From the NCBI RefSeq assembly GCF_014651635.1, contig NZ_BMXG01000003.1, positions 165,957 to 229,956 of the forward strand: a stretch of 64,000 bases of DNA, read 5' to 3'. This DNA comes from Cerasicoccus arenae (GTDB lineage: Bacteria > Verrucomicrobiota > Verrucomicrobiia > Opitutales > Cerasicoccaceae). A model generated the notes under the pieces. The model ran no database searches. It saw only the letters and a list, made by a program, of their open reading frames with translations, and had not been told where the DNA came from. Made by a program: the position numbers and the translations under genes. This document shows positions 35,759-44,133 of the stretch, in pieces; positions within the stretch are counted from its first letter, which is position 1, and each line of letters begins with the position of its first letter.

Positions 35759-36511
35759 TTACATCAGAATGCGGGTTAAGCAGTAGTCGATCAGGAGCAC
35801 CATAAACATGCTTGAGACAACGGAGTTCGTCACGGAATGCCCGATTTCGCGCGGGCCGCCGCGGGTGATCAAGCCTTGGTTGCAGGCGATCAGCACGATC
35901 ACCAGCCCGAAGACTTCGGCCTTTATCAACCCGTTGAGTACGTCTTTGAACTCGGTGACGCTTTTTAAATTTGCCCAATAGGCGGTGGGGTCCAGACCGA
36001 TGAAGCTTACGTGCTCGGAAACGACCGCACCGCCAAACCAGCCAATGAGAATCGCGACAATCGTCAGCACCGGCATCATGAAGAGGATTGCTACGAGGCG
36101 CGGCATGACGTGGATGCGCTCCGGGGGCACTTGCATGGTGCGTTGAGCGTCGATCTCCTGATAGACGGTCATAGAGGCCAGCTCGGCTGTGATCGCCGAG
36201 CCCACGCGCCCAGCCAGCAAAAACGCAGTGATCAGCGGTGCCAACTCGCGGGCCATCGCCAGCCCGACGACGCGCCCGATCAGCTCTTGCCCGCCGCCAA
36301 AGTCCAGACTGTAGCCCGTTTGCAGGGCCAGCACTGCACCGAGGAAAAAGCTTAGTACTGCGACGATGGGTAGCGTCAGATAGCCGATCTGAAAGCTATA
36401 TTCAAACACGCGCCCGAGCTGCCGTGGCAGCCTTGGTAAACACCCAATTGCCCGCAGCAGCAAGGTCAAGCTGCTGCCAATGACTTCCAGTATGTTGCGT
36501 GCGGTGTTCAT
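35759..36511 (-). CDS. mlaE: Lipid-transport ABC permease (MlaE family)
   Basis: The 250-residue permease has five predicted helices and the MlaE family core: FFLGAVLALQTGYS, GLAMARELAPLITAFLLAGR (about 88-107), VGSAITAELASMTVYQEIDA (about 108-127) and MPRLVAILFMMPVLT. It works with the downstream MlaF-like ATPase. First gene of the pair; promoter presumably in the 131-base gap divergent to the MFS gene. Confidence 0.94.
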   Translation of the reverse strand: MNTARNILEVIGSSLTLLLRAIGCLPRLPRQLGRVFEYSFQIGYLTLPIVAVLSFFLGAVLALQTGYSLDFGGGQELIGRVVGLAMARELAPLITAFLLAGRVGSAITAELASMTVYQEIDAQRTMQVPPERIHVMPRLVAILFMMPVLTIVAILIGWFGGAVVSEHVSFIGLDPTAYWANLKSVTEFKDVLNGLIKAEVFGLVIVLIACNQGLITRGGPREIGHSVTNSVVSSMFMVLLIDYCLTRILM

Positions 36512-36642
36512 ATCTAAAGCGGAGGTCTAGTTACGAAGCGTTAGTCTCACAAGATCAAGTTCCATTCTCGGCCCTACTTTTCTAATTGTCGCTCAGAACG
36601 CTTCATTCTGGAGTCAGTGGCGAAGTTTGTTAAGATTTATGT

Positions 36643-37956
36643 ATGGCGGGATTTGTAGATGCTGGAAATGTTAGAGAAGGGCCCGGGGGTGTACGCGCCT
36701 GGATGATATGGGGGACTGCAGCGCTGTTTTACCTCTACGAATTTTTCGTGCGGGTGGCACCATCGGTGATGGAGAATGACCTACAATCATCGTTTCAGCT
36801 GTCTGCGGGGGCTTTGGGCGGGATATTGGGCGTCTACTATTACATTTACGCACCGATGCAGCTCGTCGTTGGGCCGGCGCTGGATCGGTTTAGTGCGAAG
36901 GCTCTGCTCGCGCCAGCTTGCCTACTTTGTGCCCTCGGGTGCATCTTCGTCATGTCTGGGCACTCAGGCCCGATGCTGGGGTTGGCGCGTCTATGCCAAG
37001 GCTTTGGCTCGTCTTTTGCATTTGTTGGCACGATGTATCTGGCGGCGGAATGGTTTCCCCGGAATAAACTAACTCTGTTGTCCGGCCTAACGACTTCTCT
37101 GGGCATGATGGGGGCGATTGTGGGTAACGCGGGCATTGCCAAGGCGGTGTCGGACTACGGCTGGCGCATTACGATGAAAGACGCGGGCTTTTTCGGGCTG
37201 TTTATATTGCTCTTGATCATCTTTGTAATTCCGCACCGGGCACCGCATCGGGTCGCTAAGTCCCATGCGAAAAAAGCCAATTTGCTACACGGTTTAAAAA
37301 CAGTCTTATTCAATCCACAGACTTGGCTGACGGGGATTGTGACCGCCGCACTATACATGCCGCTATCTGTCATCGGGGCCCTTTGGGGCGTGCAGTACAT
37401 CATGGCGCTGACGGGCGAGACCAAGGTCGAGGCTTCGGGCGCTGTTTCCATGTTGTATGTCGGCTGGCTGATTGGCGGGCCCTTCGTTGGCTGGCTTTCC
37501 GAGCGCATTGGGCACCGTCGCTTGCTTCTCACGGCGTCTTCGGCGCTGACGGTTGTCGGGACCGCACTCCTGCTCGTATTTAGCTCCATCAGTCTATGGA
37601 GCGTCTATGCGCTGATGCTCCTCATCGGGCTGGTGTCGAGTCCGCAGGTTATCGGTTTTGTGGTGGCGGTTGAGCACAATCCGCGGGAATACAGCGGCAC
37701 GTCTATCGCCGTTACCAACATGATGGTTATGCTCTTGGCTGGTCTCGGGATGGCCATTTTTGGCGAAGTGCTGGACTGGACCAGTGGAAACGCGGCATTG
37801 AACGATGACGGACATTACCCAATCAATGCCTATCGCAAGGCGATGGTGATGCTACCCATCTTTGCGGCCATTGGTGGGCTTGCAGCTTGGGTCCTCAGCG
37901 AGAGCATCGACCGGAAGGCGCACATGGAGGCGAGGGAACAGGACTTGGCCAAGTGA
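36643..37956 (+). CDS. MFS transporter
   Basis: A 437-residue permease with 12 predicted helices in two halves and the motif-A-like loop GPALDRFSAKALL between helices 2 and 3 (about 83-96) and GWLSERIGHRRLL between 8 and 9. VRAWMIWGTAALFYLYEFFVRVAPSVM-type openings are seen in MFS proteins of unknown substrate in Gram-negative bacteria. Monocistronic, divergent from mlaE. Substrate unknown. Confidence 0.9.
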   Translation: MAGFVDAGNVREGPGGVRAWMIWGTAALFYLYEFFVRVAPSVMENDLQSSFQLSAGALGGILGVYYYIYAPMQLVVGPALDRFSAKALLAPACLLCALGCIFVMSGHSGPMLGLARLCQGFGSSFAFVGTMYLAAEWFPRNKLTLLSGLTTSLGMMGAIVGNAGIAKAVSDYGWRITMKDAGFFGLFILLLIIFVIPHRAPHRVAKSHAKKANLLHGLKTVLFNPQTWLTGIVTAALYMPLSVIGALWGVQYIMALTGETKVEASGAVSMLYVGWLIGGPFVGWLSERIGHRRLLLTASSALTVVGTALLLVFSSISLWSVYALMLLIGLVSSPQVIGFVVAVEHNPREYSGTSIAVTNMMVMLLAGLGMAIFGEVLDWTSGNAALNDDGHYPINAYRKAMVMLPIFAAIGGLAAWVLSESIDRKAHMEAREQDLAK

Positions 37957-38013
37957 TAAAGAGCGGTCGGCTATTTTAAACGAGTCTGCGATGTAATGGC
38001 CGAAGGAGTCGCT

Positions 38014-39501
38014 TTATAGATCAATGTCGAACCACAGGAGCTGTAGCGTTTCGGCACCGTCCTCGAAGGTTCCCTCACGCTTGTAGCCGAGTAGGCCACG
38101 GCCCAAAGAAAATTCCGCGTGGTCCGGGGCGACATCGTGGACGAGGAAAAACGGGTTAATTTCGAAGCGGGTGCTGTCGGACGTTTTTTCTTCGACCATG
38201 AAGTCCCACAGGAAGCTTTGGCGGGATTCGCCGGTGTCGGTGTGCCAAGTGCTCCGCCAGAAGGCGAAGAGCGGTGTGTAAAGATCGCGGACTGACTGGC
38301 TATGCGGGTAAAAGACCTCGAATGGGCTGAAAAGTTGTGCCTGTTTGAGGCCCGCGCCGTTGTCGTATTCACTGATGAAGGGCCAGATGTGCGTTTCGTG
38401 GGCTTCGGCAAGGTTGGGGTTGCTCGCGCTGCGTTGGGTTTCGTTCCAGTAGAGGAAGTAGCAGAACTGTGTGCGGGCGATGATCAGGTCTTTTTCGCGC
38501 TGAGTGCGGTAGCGGAGCATTGGCCACAGATACCAGGTTTTATCGACCCCAGTCACGATGGAGTGCGTGTAAAACGGTGCCCAGCGATTGATGTAGTGAT
38601 TGTCCCCGCGCCCCTGCATGAAGAAGGGGTAGAAGTAACGTTCCTCGCTGTAGTTTTTCGTGCGATCCTCCTTCCAGCCAAAGAAGGGGAAGAGAATGGT
38701 GACATCGTCAACAAACTCGCCGTGCTCTGTTGCCCAGAAGGGTAGGAAGCCTTCGCGGACGCGGGGGATTGGGCGGTCGAGCTGGTCGACCTTGCGGTAA
38801 ATAAATGGCCAGAACAGAAATTGATAGTCCATCCTGCCCTCTTGCCACCAATGGCCAATAATCGGCCACAGGAGCAGGCCGCCGGTCCCTGGCCCGTGAA
38901 GCGTCTGGACAAAGGGCCACGGGGTGCCCATGCGGGTTAATTCGCCTGTGGTGATTGTCCAATACAGCGGCCAAAGCGCCCAAGTGGACTTATCGAACAT
39001 GAACTCCTGCATTTCGCCGTAAATCGGAAAAATTCCATAGTACGACCTTTCGGGGTGATCAGGCTCATAGTGGAACCAGATGAAGGGCACGACGAGAAAG
39101 GTTTCGATGACATTATCATGGGAGATGCCCGTTCGCCGCCGCTGAATGAAGGTGTAGATCTCCCAACGTACGAGGTTGGGGTCGCGATAATGAACGAAAA
39201 ACGGCGGCACGAAGTAGTATTGGAAGACGTCGGTTTCCTTGTCCTCGTACTGGATGAAGAGCGGTCGCATCGTGGCCATGTTTTTGGTTTCGGAGTTGCG
39301 CTCCTCAAAGATGGGGCCCAGCGCGCGAAAATGCGTGGTCTGCTCGGTTTCAATGGTTTCGCCATCGGCGTTGAGTTCGGTTAGCGTTTCTTCTTCGAGG
39401 AAGAAAATGGGTGACCAGTCAAAGGTTACCCCTTGCGCTACCGCTGACAGCAGCAGCAGGCATATCAAGCCTCTCCAGCCAATTTTCCAAGCATGTCCCA
39501 T
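38014..39501 (-). CDS. Exported W/F-rich repetitive protein, unknown family
   Basis: A 495-residue protein with a signal peptide (about 1-24). The body repeats short aromatic-rich units about 30-45 residues apart: VPPFFVHYRD, VVPFIWFHYEP, GIFPIYGEM, ALWPLYWTI, LLWPIIGHWW, LFWPFIYRKV, LFPFFGWKED, FYPFFMQGRG, LWPMLRYRTQ, HIWPFISEYDN, LFSPFEVFYPH and TPLFAFWRSTWH. The regular strand-turn-strand look suggests an outer-membrane beta-barrel or a beta-propeller; I cannot assign a named family. Convergent with the MFS gene. A function in the envelope is inferred only from export and pattern. Confidence 0.75.
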   Translation of the reverse strand: MGHAWKIGWRGLICLLLLSAVAQGVTFDWSPIFFLEEETLTELNADGETIETEQTTHFRALGPIFEERNSETKNMATMRPLFIQYEDKETDVFQYYFVPPFFVHYRDPNLVRWEIYTFIQRRRTGISHDNVIETFLVVPFIWFHYEPDHPERSYYGIFPIYGEMQEFMFDKSTWALWPLYWTITTGELTRMGTPWPFVQTLHGPGTGGLLLWPIIGHWWQEGRMDYQFLFWPFIYRKVDQLDRPIPRVREGFLPFWATEHGEFVDDVTILFPFFGWKEDRTKNYSEERYFYPFFMQGRGDNHYINRWAPFYTHSIVTGVDKTWYLWPMLRYRTQREKDLIIARTQFCYFLYWNETQRSASNPNLAEAHETHIWPFISEYDNGAGLKQAQLFSPFEVFYPHSQSVRDLYTPLFAFWRSTWHTDTGESRQSFLWDFMVEEKTSDSTRFEINPFFLVHDVAPDHAEFSLGRGLLGYKREGTFEDGAETLQLLWFDIDL

Positions 39502-39605
39502 CCGAATAGCCGAGGTAGAGGTTAAAGTTTAAAGTTTTAAAGGTTAAAGTAACGATGTAATGAAATTCGTTTAATCTTTAATCTGAAACTTTAAACAACT
39601 TTAGC

Positions 39606-40211
39606 ATGCGTATAACGGGCGGACAGGCTCGCGGTATCCCGATCAAGGCACCGGCGAAGGGGAATGTGAGGCCGGCAACGGATTACCTGCGCGAAGCCGT
39701 GTTTTCCTCGCTGGGTCCGGAGCGGGTTCAGGGGGCCAAGGTGCTTGATTGCTTTGCAGGCACGGGTGCTTATGGGCTGGAGGCCCTGAGCCGAGGTGCG
39801 GCCAAAGCCTGTTTTATTGAACAGGATCGTGCCGCGCTTCAGTGCTGGGAGCAAAATCGCGCTGCCGTGGTTAAGGCGCTTCAAAGGGGGGGGGGGGATG
39901 AAGGACCTCGGTCGTTGGACGAGCTGGCCGAACATTGGCGTGGCGACTTCTTTCGGGCAATTAATCGGATTGGTCATTCGTTTGATTTGGTTTTTGCTGA
40001 TCCACCTTACGCCCTTTGGGATGAGAAGGGTGGGGAAATTCTCCCTTTGCTGTTAGGCCGATTGGCTGAGGGCACCGAGGCGCGTCTGATTTGTGAAGCG
40101 CCAGGCGCGTGGTCGCCAGAGATCCCAGCGGGCTGGCAACTGATTCGTCGTTTGGCGAAGGGTCCGCAGCAGCCAAGTGCTCTGATTATTGGTCGCGAAA
40201 ATGGAGATTGA
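39606..40211 (+). CDS. rsmD: 16S rRNA (guanine966-N2)-methyltransferase
   Basis: RsmD methylates G966 of 16S rRNA in the 30S subunit. The 201-residue product has MRITGGQARGIPIKAP, then RPATDYLREAVFSSL (about 21-35), SAM motif LDCFAGTGAYGLEALSRGA, and the catalytic DPPY (in FADPPYALW, about 133-141). All are family hallmarks. A run of 12 G bases (39886-39897) encodes a short Gly stretch near residue 96 and is the longest homopolymer within a gene in this window; slippage there would inactivate the enzyme. Its end lies about 30 bases before rnpB. Confidence 0.95.
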   Translation: MRITGGQARGIPIKAPAKGNVRPATDYLREAVFSSLGPERVQGAKVLDCFAGTGAYGLEALSRGAAKACFIEQDRAALQCWEQNRAAVVKALQRGGGDEGPRSLDELAEHWRGDFFRAINRIGHSFDLVFADPPYALWDEKGGEILPLLLGRLAEGTEARLICEAPGAWSPEIPAGWQLIRRLAKGPQQPSALIIGRENGD

Positions 40212-40244
40212 AACTGGCTGTAGGTTCTGAGAGAGTCATCGCTT

Positions 40245-40630
40245 GGTTTTCGGGAGGCAGCTCTCGCAGCCGTTCTTTGAAACAGTTGAGGAAAGTCCGG
40301 ACATTACAGGGCAGGATTCCTCGTGAAAGCGGGGGCAGGCGGCGTTTAAGCGCTGTTTGACGGATAGCGCCACAGAGAATATACCGCCTCTTTCGGGAGG
40401 TAAGGGTGAAAAGGTGGGGTAAGAGCCCACCGCGTCGAGGGTAACCAAGACGGCACGGCAAGCCCAATCCAATGCAAGACTATGTAGGGGACCGGGCGGC
40501 CCGTCCATTAAAGTCCCGGGTAAGTCGCATTTCGCTTCGGCGGGGCGAACTTCGGTTCGCAGATGAATGAGAGCACGTAGCTGGGTTTACCCGGCTGCGA
40601 ACAGAATCCGGCTTACGCTTTCCGAAAACC
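40245..40630 (+). ncRNA. rnpB: RNase P RNA, bacterial type A
   Basis: The catalytic RNA that trims tRNA 5' ends. Conserved core elements are in order: GAGGAAAGTCCGG (CR-I, 40288-40300), GGGTGAAAAGGTGGGGTAAG with AGCCCACCG (40404-40432), and ACAGAATCCGGCTTA (CR-V, 40601-40615). P1 closes with GGTTTTCGG (40245-40253) and CCGAAAACC (40622-40630); a P2 pairing of CTCTC with GAGAG is also visible. Ends are set by P1 and could shift by a few bases. Too divergent from mRNA to be coding; the antisense frames here are shadows. Sits between rsmD and rpsT. Confidence 0.96.
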
Positions 40631-40650
40631 TTCATTTTCATCATTGACAG

Positions 40651-40686
40651 GCCGCGCAAAACGCCTTTTTTTGAGCGGCTTTTCTT
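40651..40686 (+). terminator. Possible terminator after rnpB
   Basis: GCCGC (40651-40655) pairs with GCGGC (40675-40679), then TTTTCTT follows; an internal T7 tract lies in the loop. Stem is short. It could end rnpB transcription, but a TTGACA (40644-40649) just before it could alternatively be a -35 box for rpsT. Confidence 0.4.
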
Positions 40687-40709
40687 AATCCAAATTCCTT
40701 TCCAATTCC

Positions 40710-40967
40710 ATGGCTAACACCAAACAAGCCCAAAAATACATCCGCCAAACCGTAACACGCACGGAGCGCAGCCGCGCTGTCCGCAGCCGTTTACGCACCT
40801 TGGCGAAGAAGCTGAACGCAGTAGCGGAACAGCCTGAAGAAGCTAAGAAAATCGCTATCGAGTATACCTCCGTTCTCGATAAGGCCTGTAAGCGTAACAT
40901 CATCCACGCTAACACTGCCAATCGCCACAAGGCTGCCATCTCGAAGTATATCTTCACGGCTGCTTAG
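40710..40967 (+). CDS. rpsT: 30S ribosomal protein S20 (bS20)
   Basis: An 85-residue, strongly basic, three-helix protein beginning MANTKQAQKYIRQTVTRTE and containing KACKRNIIHANTANRHKAAI, the S20 signature. It binds 16S rRNA early in 30S assembly. Length is normal. A strong terminator hairpin follows its stop. It lies beside rnpB and rsmD, in a ribosome/RNA-maturation cluster. Confidence 0.97.
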   Translation: MANTKQAQKYIRQTVTRTERSRAVRSRLRTLAKKLNAVAEQPEEAKKIAIEYTSVLDKACKRNIIHANTANRHKAAISKYIFTAA

Positions 40968-40988
40968 GGCTCGGCGCTTCATTTACCG

Positions 40989-41018
40989 ACTCCCATTGCC
41001 TAGCGATGGGAGTTTTTT
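40989..41018 (+). terminator. Intrinsic terminator after rpsT
   Basis: ACTCCCAT (40989-40996) pairs perfectly with ATGGGAGT (41006-41013) around a nine-base loop, and TTTTTAT follows. The adjoining rluA-like frame would begin inside this hairpin at 40996, which argues for the later start at 41056. Confidence 0.9.
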
Positions 41019-41055
41019 ATTGTCCCTGTCGGAGCTTCCGGCGACTTCTATCACC

Positions 41056-41880
41056 ATGCCAGACGCAATCACTATTGATTTTAAAACCGAACTGAAAATC
41101 GGCTTTCCGCCGCCTTTGTTGGGCGATGAGCCGGTACGCCTGTCGGCGGCAGTGGCGGGGGATGGTTTGTTGGCGTTGGCATTGCCCGGCGGTTTTCCGT
41201 CAGAGGCGCACCCGTTTTTCCCCAAGGCGCACACGGTGATTGCTGGCTTGCAAGCTCAACTGCGCGCCAAAAAGCCAGAGCTTGAGCGCTTGGGCATGGA
41301 GGTTGCGCTGTCGGTCAATTTTCTAGAGCCCGAATCGAGTGGTCTGCTGCTGGTTGCTTACACCCGCGCAGGCGTGGAGCGTTGGCGTAATGCTTTTGGG
41401 TCGTCGCAGATTGAGTTTACTTACGAGTTGATCGTGAAGGCTAATGCTGAATTGGCCGATGAGTTGGTCTGCGATTTGCCTGTGGCCCGCCACAAGGCGC
41501 GTCACAAATCGGAGTCGCGCATGCTTGTTTCACACAAAACTGGCAAAAAAAGCCACACGGTTTTCCGGCGCGGTGCGGTGTGTGGCGGATATGAGCGTTG
41601 GACGGCGACTACGGCCTTGCCTCGGTTGCATCAGATACGCCTGCACGCGATGGAGGTCGGCCTATGCATCCCTGGTGAAACGCTCTACGGCGAGATCCCG
41701 CCGCTAACCTGGTCTGTGCTCAAGGGGCCGGAAGCCCGAGGCGACAGGGGGGGCATTGTTGAACGCCCGCTGGTGCACCTCGCTCGGATCCGTATGGTGG
41801 AAGGCTTGACGGGCCTTGAGCCGCTGGAATGCCCTCCGGAAGGGCCATTAGCGCGCATATGGGCGGAGTTTACTGATTGA
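41056..41880 (+). CDS. RluA-like pseudouridine synthase-fold protein, catalytic Asp replaced
   Basis: The 274-residue product (from ATG 41056) follows the RluA family across its length. The motif NFLEPESSGLLLVA (about 88-101) aligns with the catalytic HRLDRDTSGLLLVA: the Asp nucleophile becomes Glu and the following Arg becomes Pro. The later LHQIRLHAMEVG (about 191-202) and ETLYG match the HQIRVH and DPLYG motifs of RluA enzymes, including an RNA-contact helix. The first 60 residues are not an S4 domain. I infer an RNA-binding protein without pseudouridylation activity. The frame starting at 40996 runs through the rpsT terminator and is rejected. Confidence 0.82.
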   Translation: MPDAITIDFKTELKIGFPPPLLGDEPVRLSAAVAGDGLLALALPGGFPSEAHPFFPKAHTVIAGLQAQLRAKKPELERLGMEVALSVNFLEPESSGLLLVAYTRAGVERWRNAFGSSQIEFTYELIVKANAELADELVCDLPVARHKARHKSESRMLVSHKTGKKSHTVFRRGAVCGGYERWTATTALPRLHQIRLHAMEVGLCIPGETLYGEIPPLTWSVLKGPEARGDRGGIVERPLVHLARIRMVEGLTGLEPLECPPEGPLARIWAEFTD

Positions 41881-42012
41881 TGCATTTGCGCGATCAGGCA
41901 TTTTGTATTTAGTACGTAACTTTCGCCTTTACAAACCTCATTTGCAGCGCAAGATAGGCGGTTTTTCCAAATTCCAATCCAGCATACCTAGTACACACCA
42001 TCCTTATATTTC

Positions 42013-42108
42013 ATGGGAAACCTTAAGAAAAAGCGTCGTCTGAAGATGAACAAGCACAAGCGTCGTAAGCGCTCACACGCCAATCGTCACAAGAAGCGCA
42101 CCTGGTAA
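42013..42108 (+). CDS. 31-residue basic protein, AURKAIP1/COX24 (mS38)-like
   Basis: A tiny ORF: ATG at 42013, stop at 42106-42108. The product [19 protein letters not shown] continues with [12 protein letters not shown]. This matches the AURKAIP1/COX24 domain, whose mitochondrial form mS38 lies at the mRNA/decoding site of the small ribosomal subunit; a bacterial counterpart of about 30 residues (bS22) is known in mycobacteria. I infer an analogous ribosome-bound protein. Position fits: rpsT and rnpB lie just upstream, and a clean terminator follows 48 bases later. Its shortness makes it easy to miss, but the composition is decisive. Confidence 0.85.
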   Translation: MGNLKKKRRLKMNKHKRRKRSHANRHKKRTW

Positions 42109-42156
42109 TTGTCAGGCGCTGGACGCGGGCGTCGTTAGACGCTTTGAGTATTGATC

Positions 42157-42182
42157 AGCCGACGGAGTCCCGTCGGCTTTTT
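42157..42182 (+). terminator. Intrinsic terminator after the mS38-like gene
   Basis: AGCCGACGG (42157-42165) pairs perfectly with CCGTCGGCT (42170-42178); loop AGTC; run of five T at 42178-42182. A clean rho-independent terminator that separates the ribosomal block from the pilus locus. Confidence 0.92.
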
Positions 42183-42449
42183 CTGTTTGTATGGCTGGAG
42201 TTGAAGCCAAATGAGAGTACCTGTTGAGAATTGTCTGGGTTCACCAGTTGGTGAAACAAGTGTAAACCCTTCATACAGCGGGACAAAAACATTGTGTGCA
42301 GCTTTTTTTTCCTTGTGAATGAAATGGTCGGTGGGTAGTTCATTTTCTGCTAGCTGGCTATTATGCGGTCTAATCGTCACTCTGATCTCCCTTTGTTAAG
42401 CTGTGAGTTTACCCTATCTGGGGAAGCTCGCTGCGCCTGCTGTTAATCG
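42183..42449. other. Non-coding gap before the pilM-like operon
   Basis: Together with the preceding terminator this makes a 341-base gap (42109-42449). It contains a small palindrome TTCACC (42240-42245) with GGTGAA (42250-42255), four-base loop, which could be an operator. I see no convincing gene; an antisense frame across 42135-42380 looks like chance and runs through the terminator. The operon promoter is presumably here, but no consensus -35/-10 pair stands out. Confidence 0.45.
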
Positions 42450-43478
42450 ATGTCTAAGACAAGTTCCAAAGCGCTAATTGTTGAACTCTCTGAGTTCTCC
42501 CTCCTCGTGGCTAGGGTCTCCAGTCTAGAGCATCCAATGGTGTTGGAGGGGCTGGAAGAGATCCCTCTATCTGATGGAGAAGCGAGCATACGCTCGACTA
42601 TCCTCTCCATGGTAGGAAATCCAAAGATTCAATACGCCTATGCTGCATGCGGCATTTATCCGCCCACTCGCGTCATTCGGCGAGCAACACTGGAAAACCC
42701 AGCTAAAACAAAAGACCCGGCTTATTTGCCAGAGTTCCTGAAAAGCCAATTTAAAATCGACGTCGCCTCCTACGCCATGTCGGTGCTCAACGCTTCTGGT
42801 GGGGGCGAATTCGGCTCAGATAAGACTGCGGGCAAAGAGTTGGTCTTCAGTGGTGCCCCTCGCGCGGCGCTCCGGGCAGAGCAAGAACGACTGGTTTCCT
42901 ACGGAATTTTCCCAACGCGCGTAGATATCGCCTCTGTGTCCACCGTTGGCGCAGTTCTGGATTATCAACAAATGAAGGGTGAAAAGTCGCCTACGTTGAT
43001 TTTGGAAATGGGCTATGACGAGGCGCTGGTTCTGGTTTGCAACGGCAAATCGCTGGATGTTGCCCGCCCTGTCCCTTACGGTCTGCGGAGCATGTATCCC
43101 ATTGTGCAGAAGGAGCTTGGCCTGAAGGATGAAGAATCCGCCCAAAAGCTTTTTGGTTCCAGCACCTTTGATTTCGCTGAAATGGGCCCAACGCTGCTGA
43201 AGAAGTTGCTCAAGGAGCTTCAAGCCTCGACTGGCTTCTATGAAGTGCAGACTGGCCAGACAATCGGTAATATTTTCCTTGGGCTTGTGCCTGACAACCT
43301 CGGATGGATTGCAACGACCTTGTCGAAGACATTGGGCGTGCACGTGCTTAAGCCAGATTATGAAGCTTGGCTGGAGCATCAGGGGATTAAAGTGGCGGAC
43401 GGCGTTGACCTGGGCAATCTGGGGTCGCGTTGGTTCGGTCTATTCAGTTTAATGGGCAATTATAGCCAAAAATCCTAG
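42450..43478 (+). CDS. PilM-like actin-fold protein
   Basis: PilM is the cytoplasmic actin/FtsA-like ATPase that recruits the PilN-PilO inner-membrane complex. The 342-residue product starts with an actin-like beta strand (SKALIVELSEFSLLVARV) and continues with TLILEMGYDEALVLVCNGKSL (about 180-200), matching phosphate-loop 2 of the actin fold, and a C-terminal helix region ending SRWFGLFSLMG. First gene of an operon PilM-N-O-P-secretin with tiny gaps. The set corresponds in order and type to the Amuc_1098-1102 region of Akkermansia muciniphila (inferred). Confidence 0.78.
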   Translation: MSKTSSKALIVELSEFSLLVARVSSLEHPMVLEGLEEIPLSDGEASIRSTILSMVGNPKIQYAYAACGIYPPTRVIRRATLENPAKTKDPAYLPEFLKSQFKIDVASYAMSVLNASGGGEFGSDKTAGKELVFSGAPRAALRAEQERLVSYGIFPTRVDIASVSTVGAVLDYQQMKGEKSPTLILEMGYDEALVLVCNGKSLDVARPVPYGLRSMYPIVQKELGLKDEESAQKLFGSSTFDFAEMGPTLLKKLLKELQASTGFYEVQTGQTIGNIFLGLVPDNLGWIATTLSKTLGVHVLKPDYEAWLEHQGIKVADGVDLGNLGSRWFGLFSLMGNYSQKS

Positions 43479-43482
43479 GCAC

Positions 43483-44133
43483 ATGGCGGAAAAAAAACCT
43501 AAGGATGGTGCTTATGCACCCAATTGGCGCCCGGACTTCCGGGACAATGATGCCTTGCCCGATGTTAAGGCAGTTCGCACGAACTTTCTGGTTAACTTCG
43601 TTGCCCTCGCCCTCGCGATTTTGTCCGTTGGGTGGTTTGGCTATACTGAATTTCAGGGAATGACGATCCAGTCGCAGATCGAAGACCTGCAAGCCGGCAT
43701 TAATTCTGAATCAGCGAAAAATCGCACAAACCTTAAGGACAGCTCAGCATTTGCCAAAGAAAGCCCCAAGGCGGAAGATTTGGTGGCTTTCTATAAGGGA
43801 TATGAATATCCGCTGGACGTTCTAATGCAGCTATCTTCATCCCGCCCGGAAACAATTGCCCTGCAAAGCATCACCCTTGGCAAGGGCAGCCGAAATGCTG
43901 GCACTCAGAAACGACCAAATATTGTTTACAGCCCTCAATACACGCTTCGTGGAGTGCTCAAGGGAGACAATGTCGAAGCATTGCAAGAGCTGGATGAATA
44001 TAAGATTATTTTGCAGGAGCTTGAGCTGTTTAGTGAGCGCTTAAAATCGATCGATGTATCGGTTCCCAAGCGAAATCAGACACTTGGCCTGTTTGAATTT
44101 ACGATCGTCATCAACCTGAACGAGGCGGCATGA
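43483..44133 (+). CDS. PilN-like pilus assembly protein
   Basis: A 216-residue bitopic protein. The first 32 residues are cytoplasmic and basic/acidic, followed by one TM helix (about 36-54: FLVNFVALALAILSVGWFGY) and a periplasmic part with a coiled coil (about 55-95) and a ferredoxin-like domain (YPLDVLMQLSSSRPETIALQ). This matches PilN topology, which binds PilM inside and PilO outside. It starts 4 bases after the PilM stop. Relationship is by topology and context more than by sequence. Confidence 0.68.
   Translation: MAEKKPKDGAYAPNWRPDFRDNDALPDVKAVRTNFLVNFVALALAILSVGWFGYTEFQGMTIQSQIEDLQAGINSESAKNRTNLKDSSAFAKESPKAEDLVAFYKGYEYPLDVLMQLSSSRPETIALQSITLGKGSRNAGTQKRPNIVYSPQYTLRGVLKGDNVEALQELDEYKIILQELELFSERLKSIDVSVPKRNQTLGLFEFTIVINLNEAA

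Noticed and set aside
40212..40709. Several antisense frames in the rsmD-rpsT gap
   Set aside because: The stretch is RNase P RNA; the frames are shadows of its structured sequence.
42135..42380. 81-codon antisense ORF in the gap before the pilM-like gene
   Set aside because: It runs through a perfect intrinsic terminator and shows no recognisable features.
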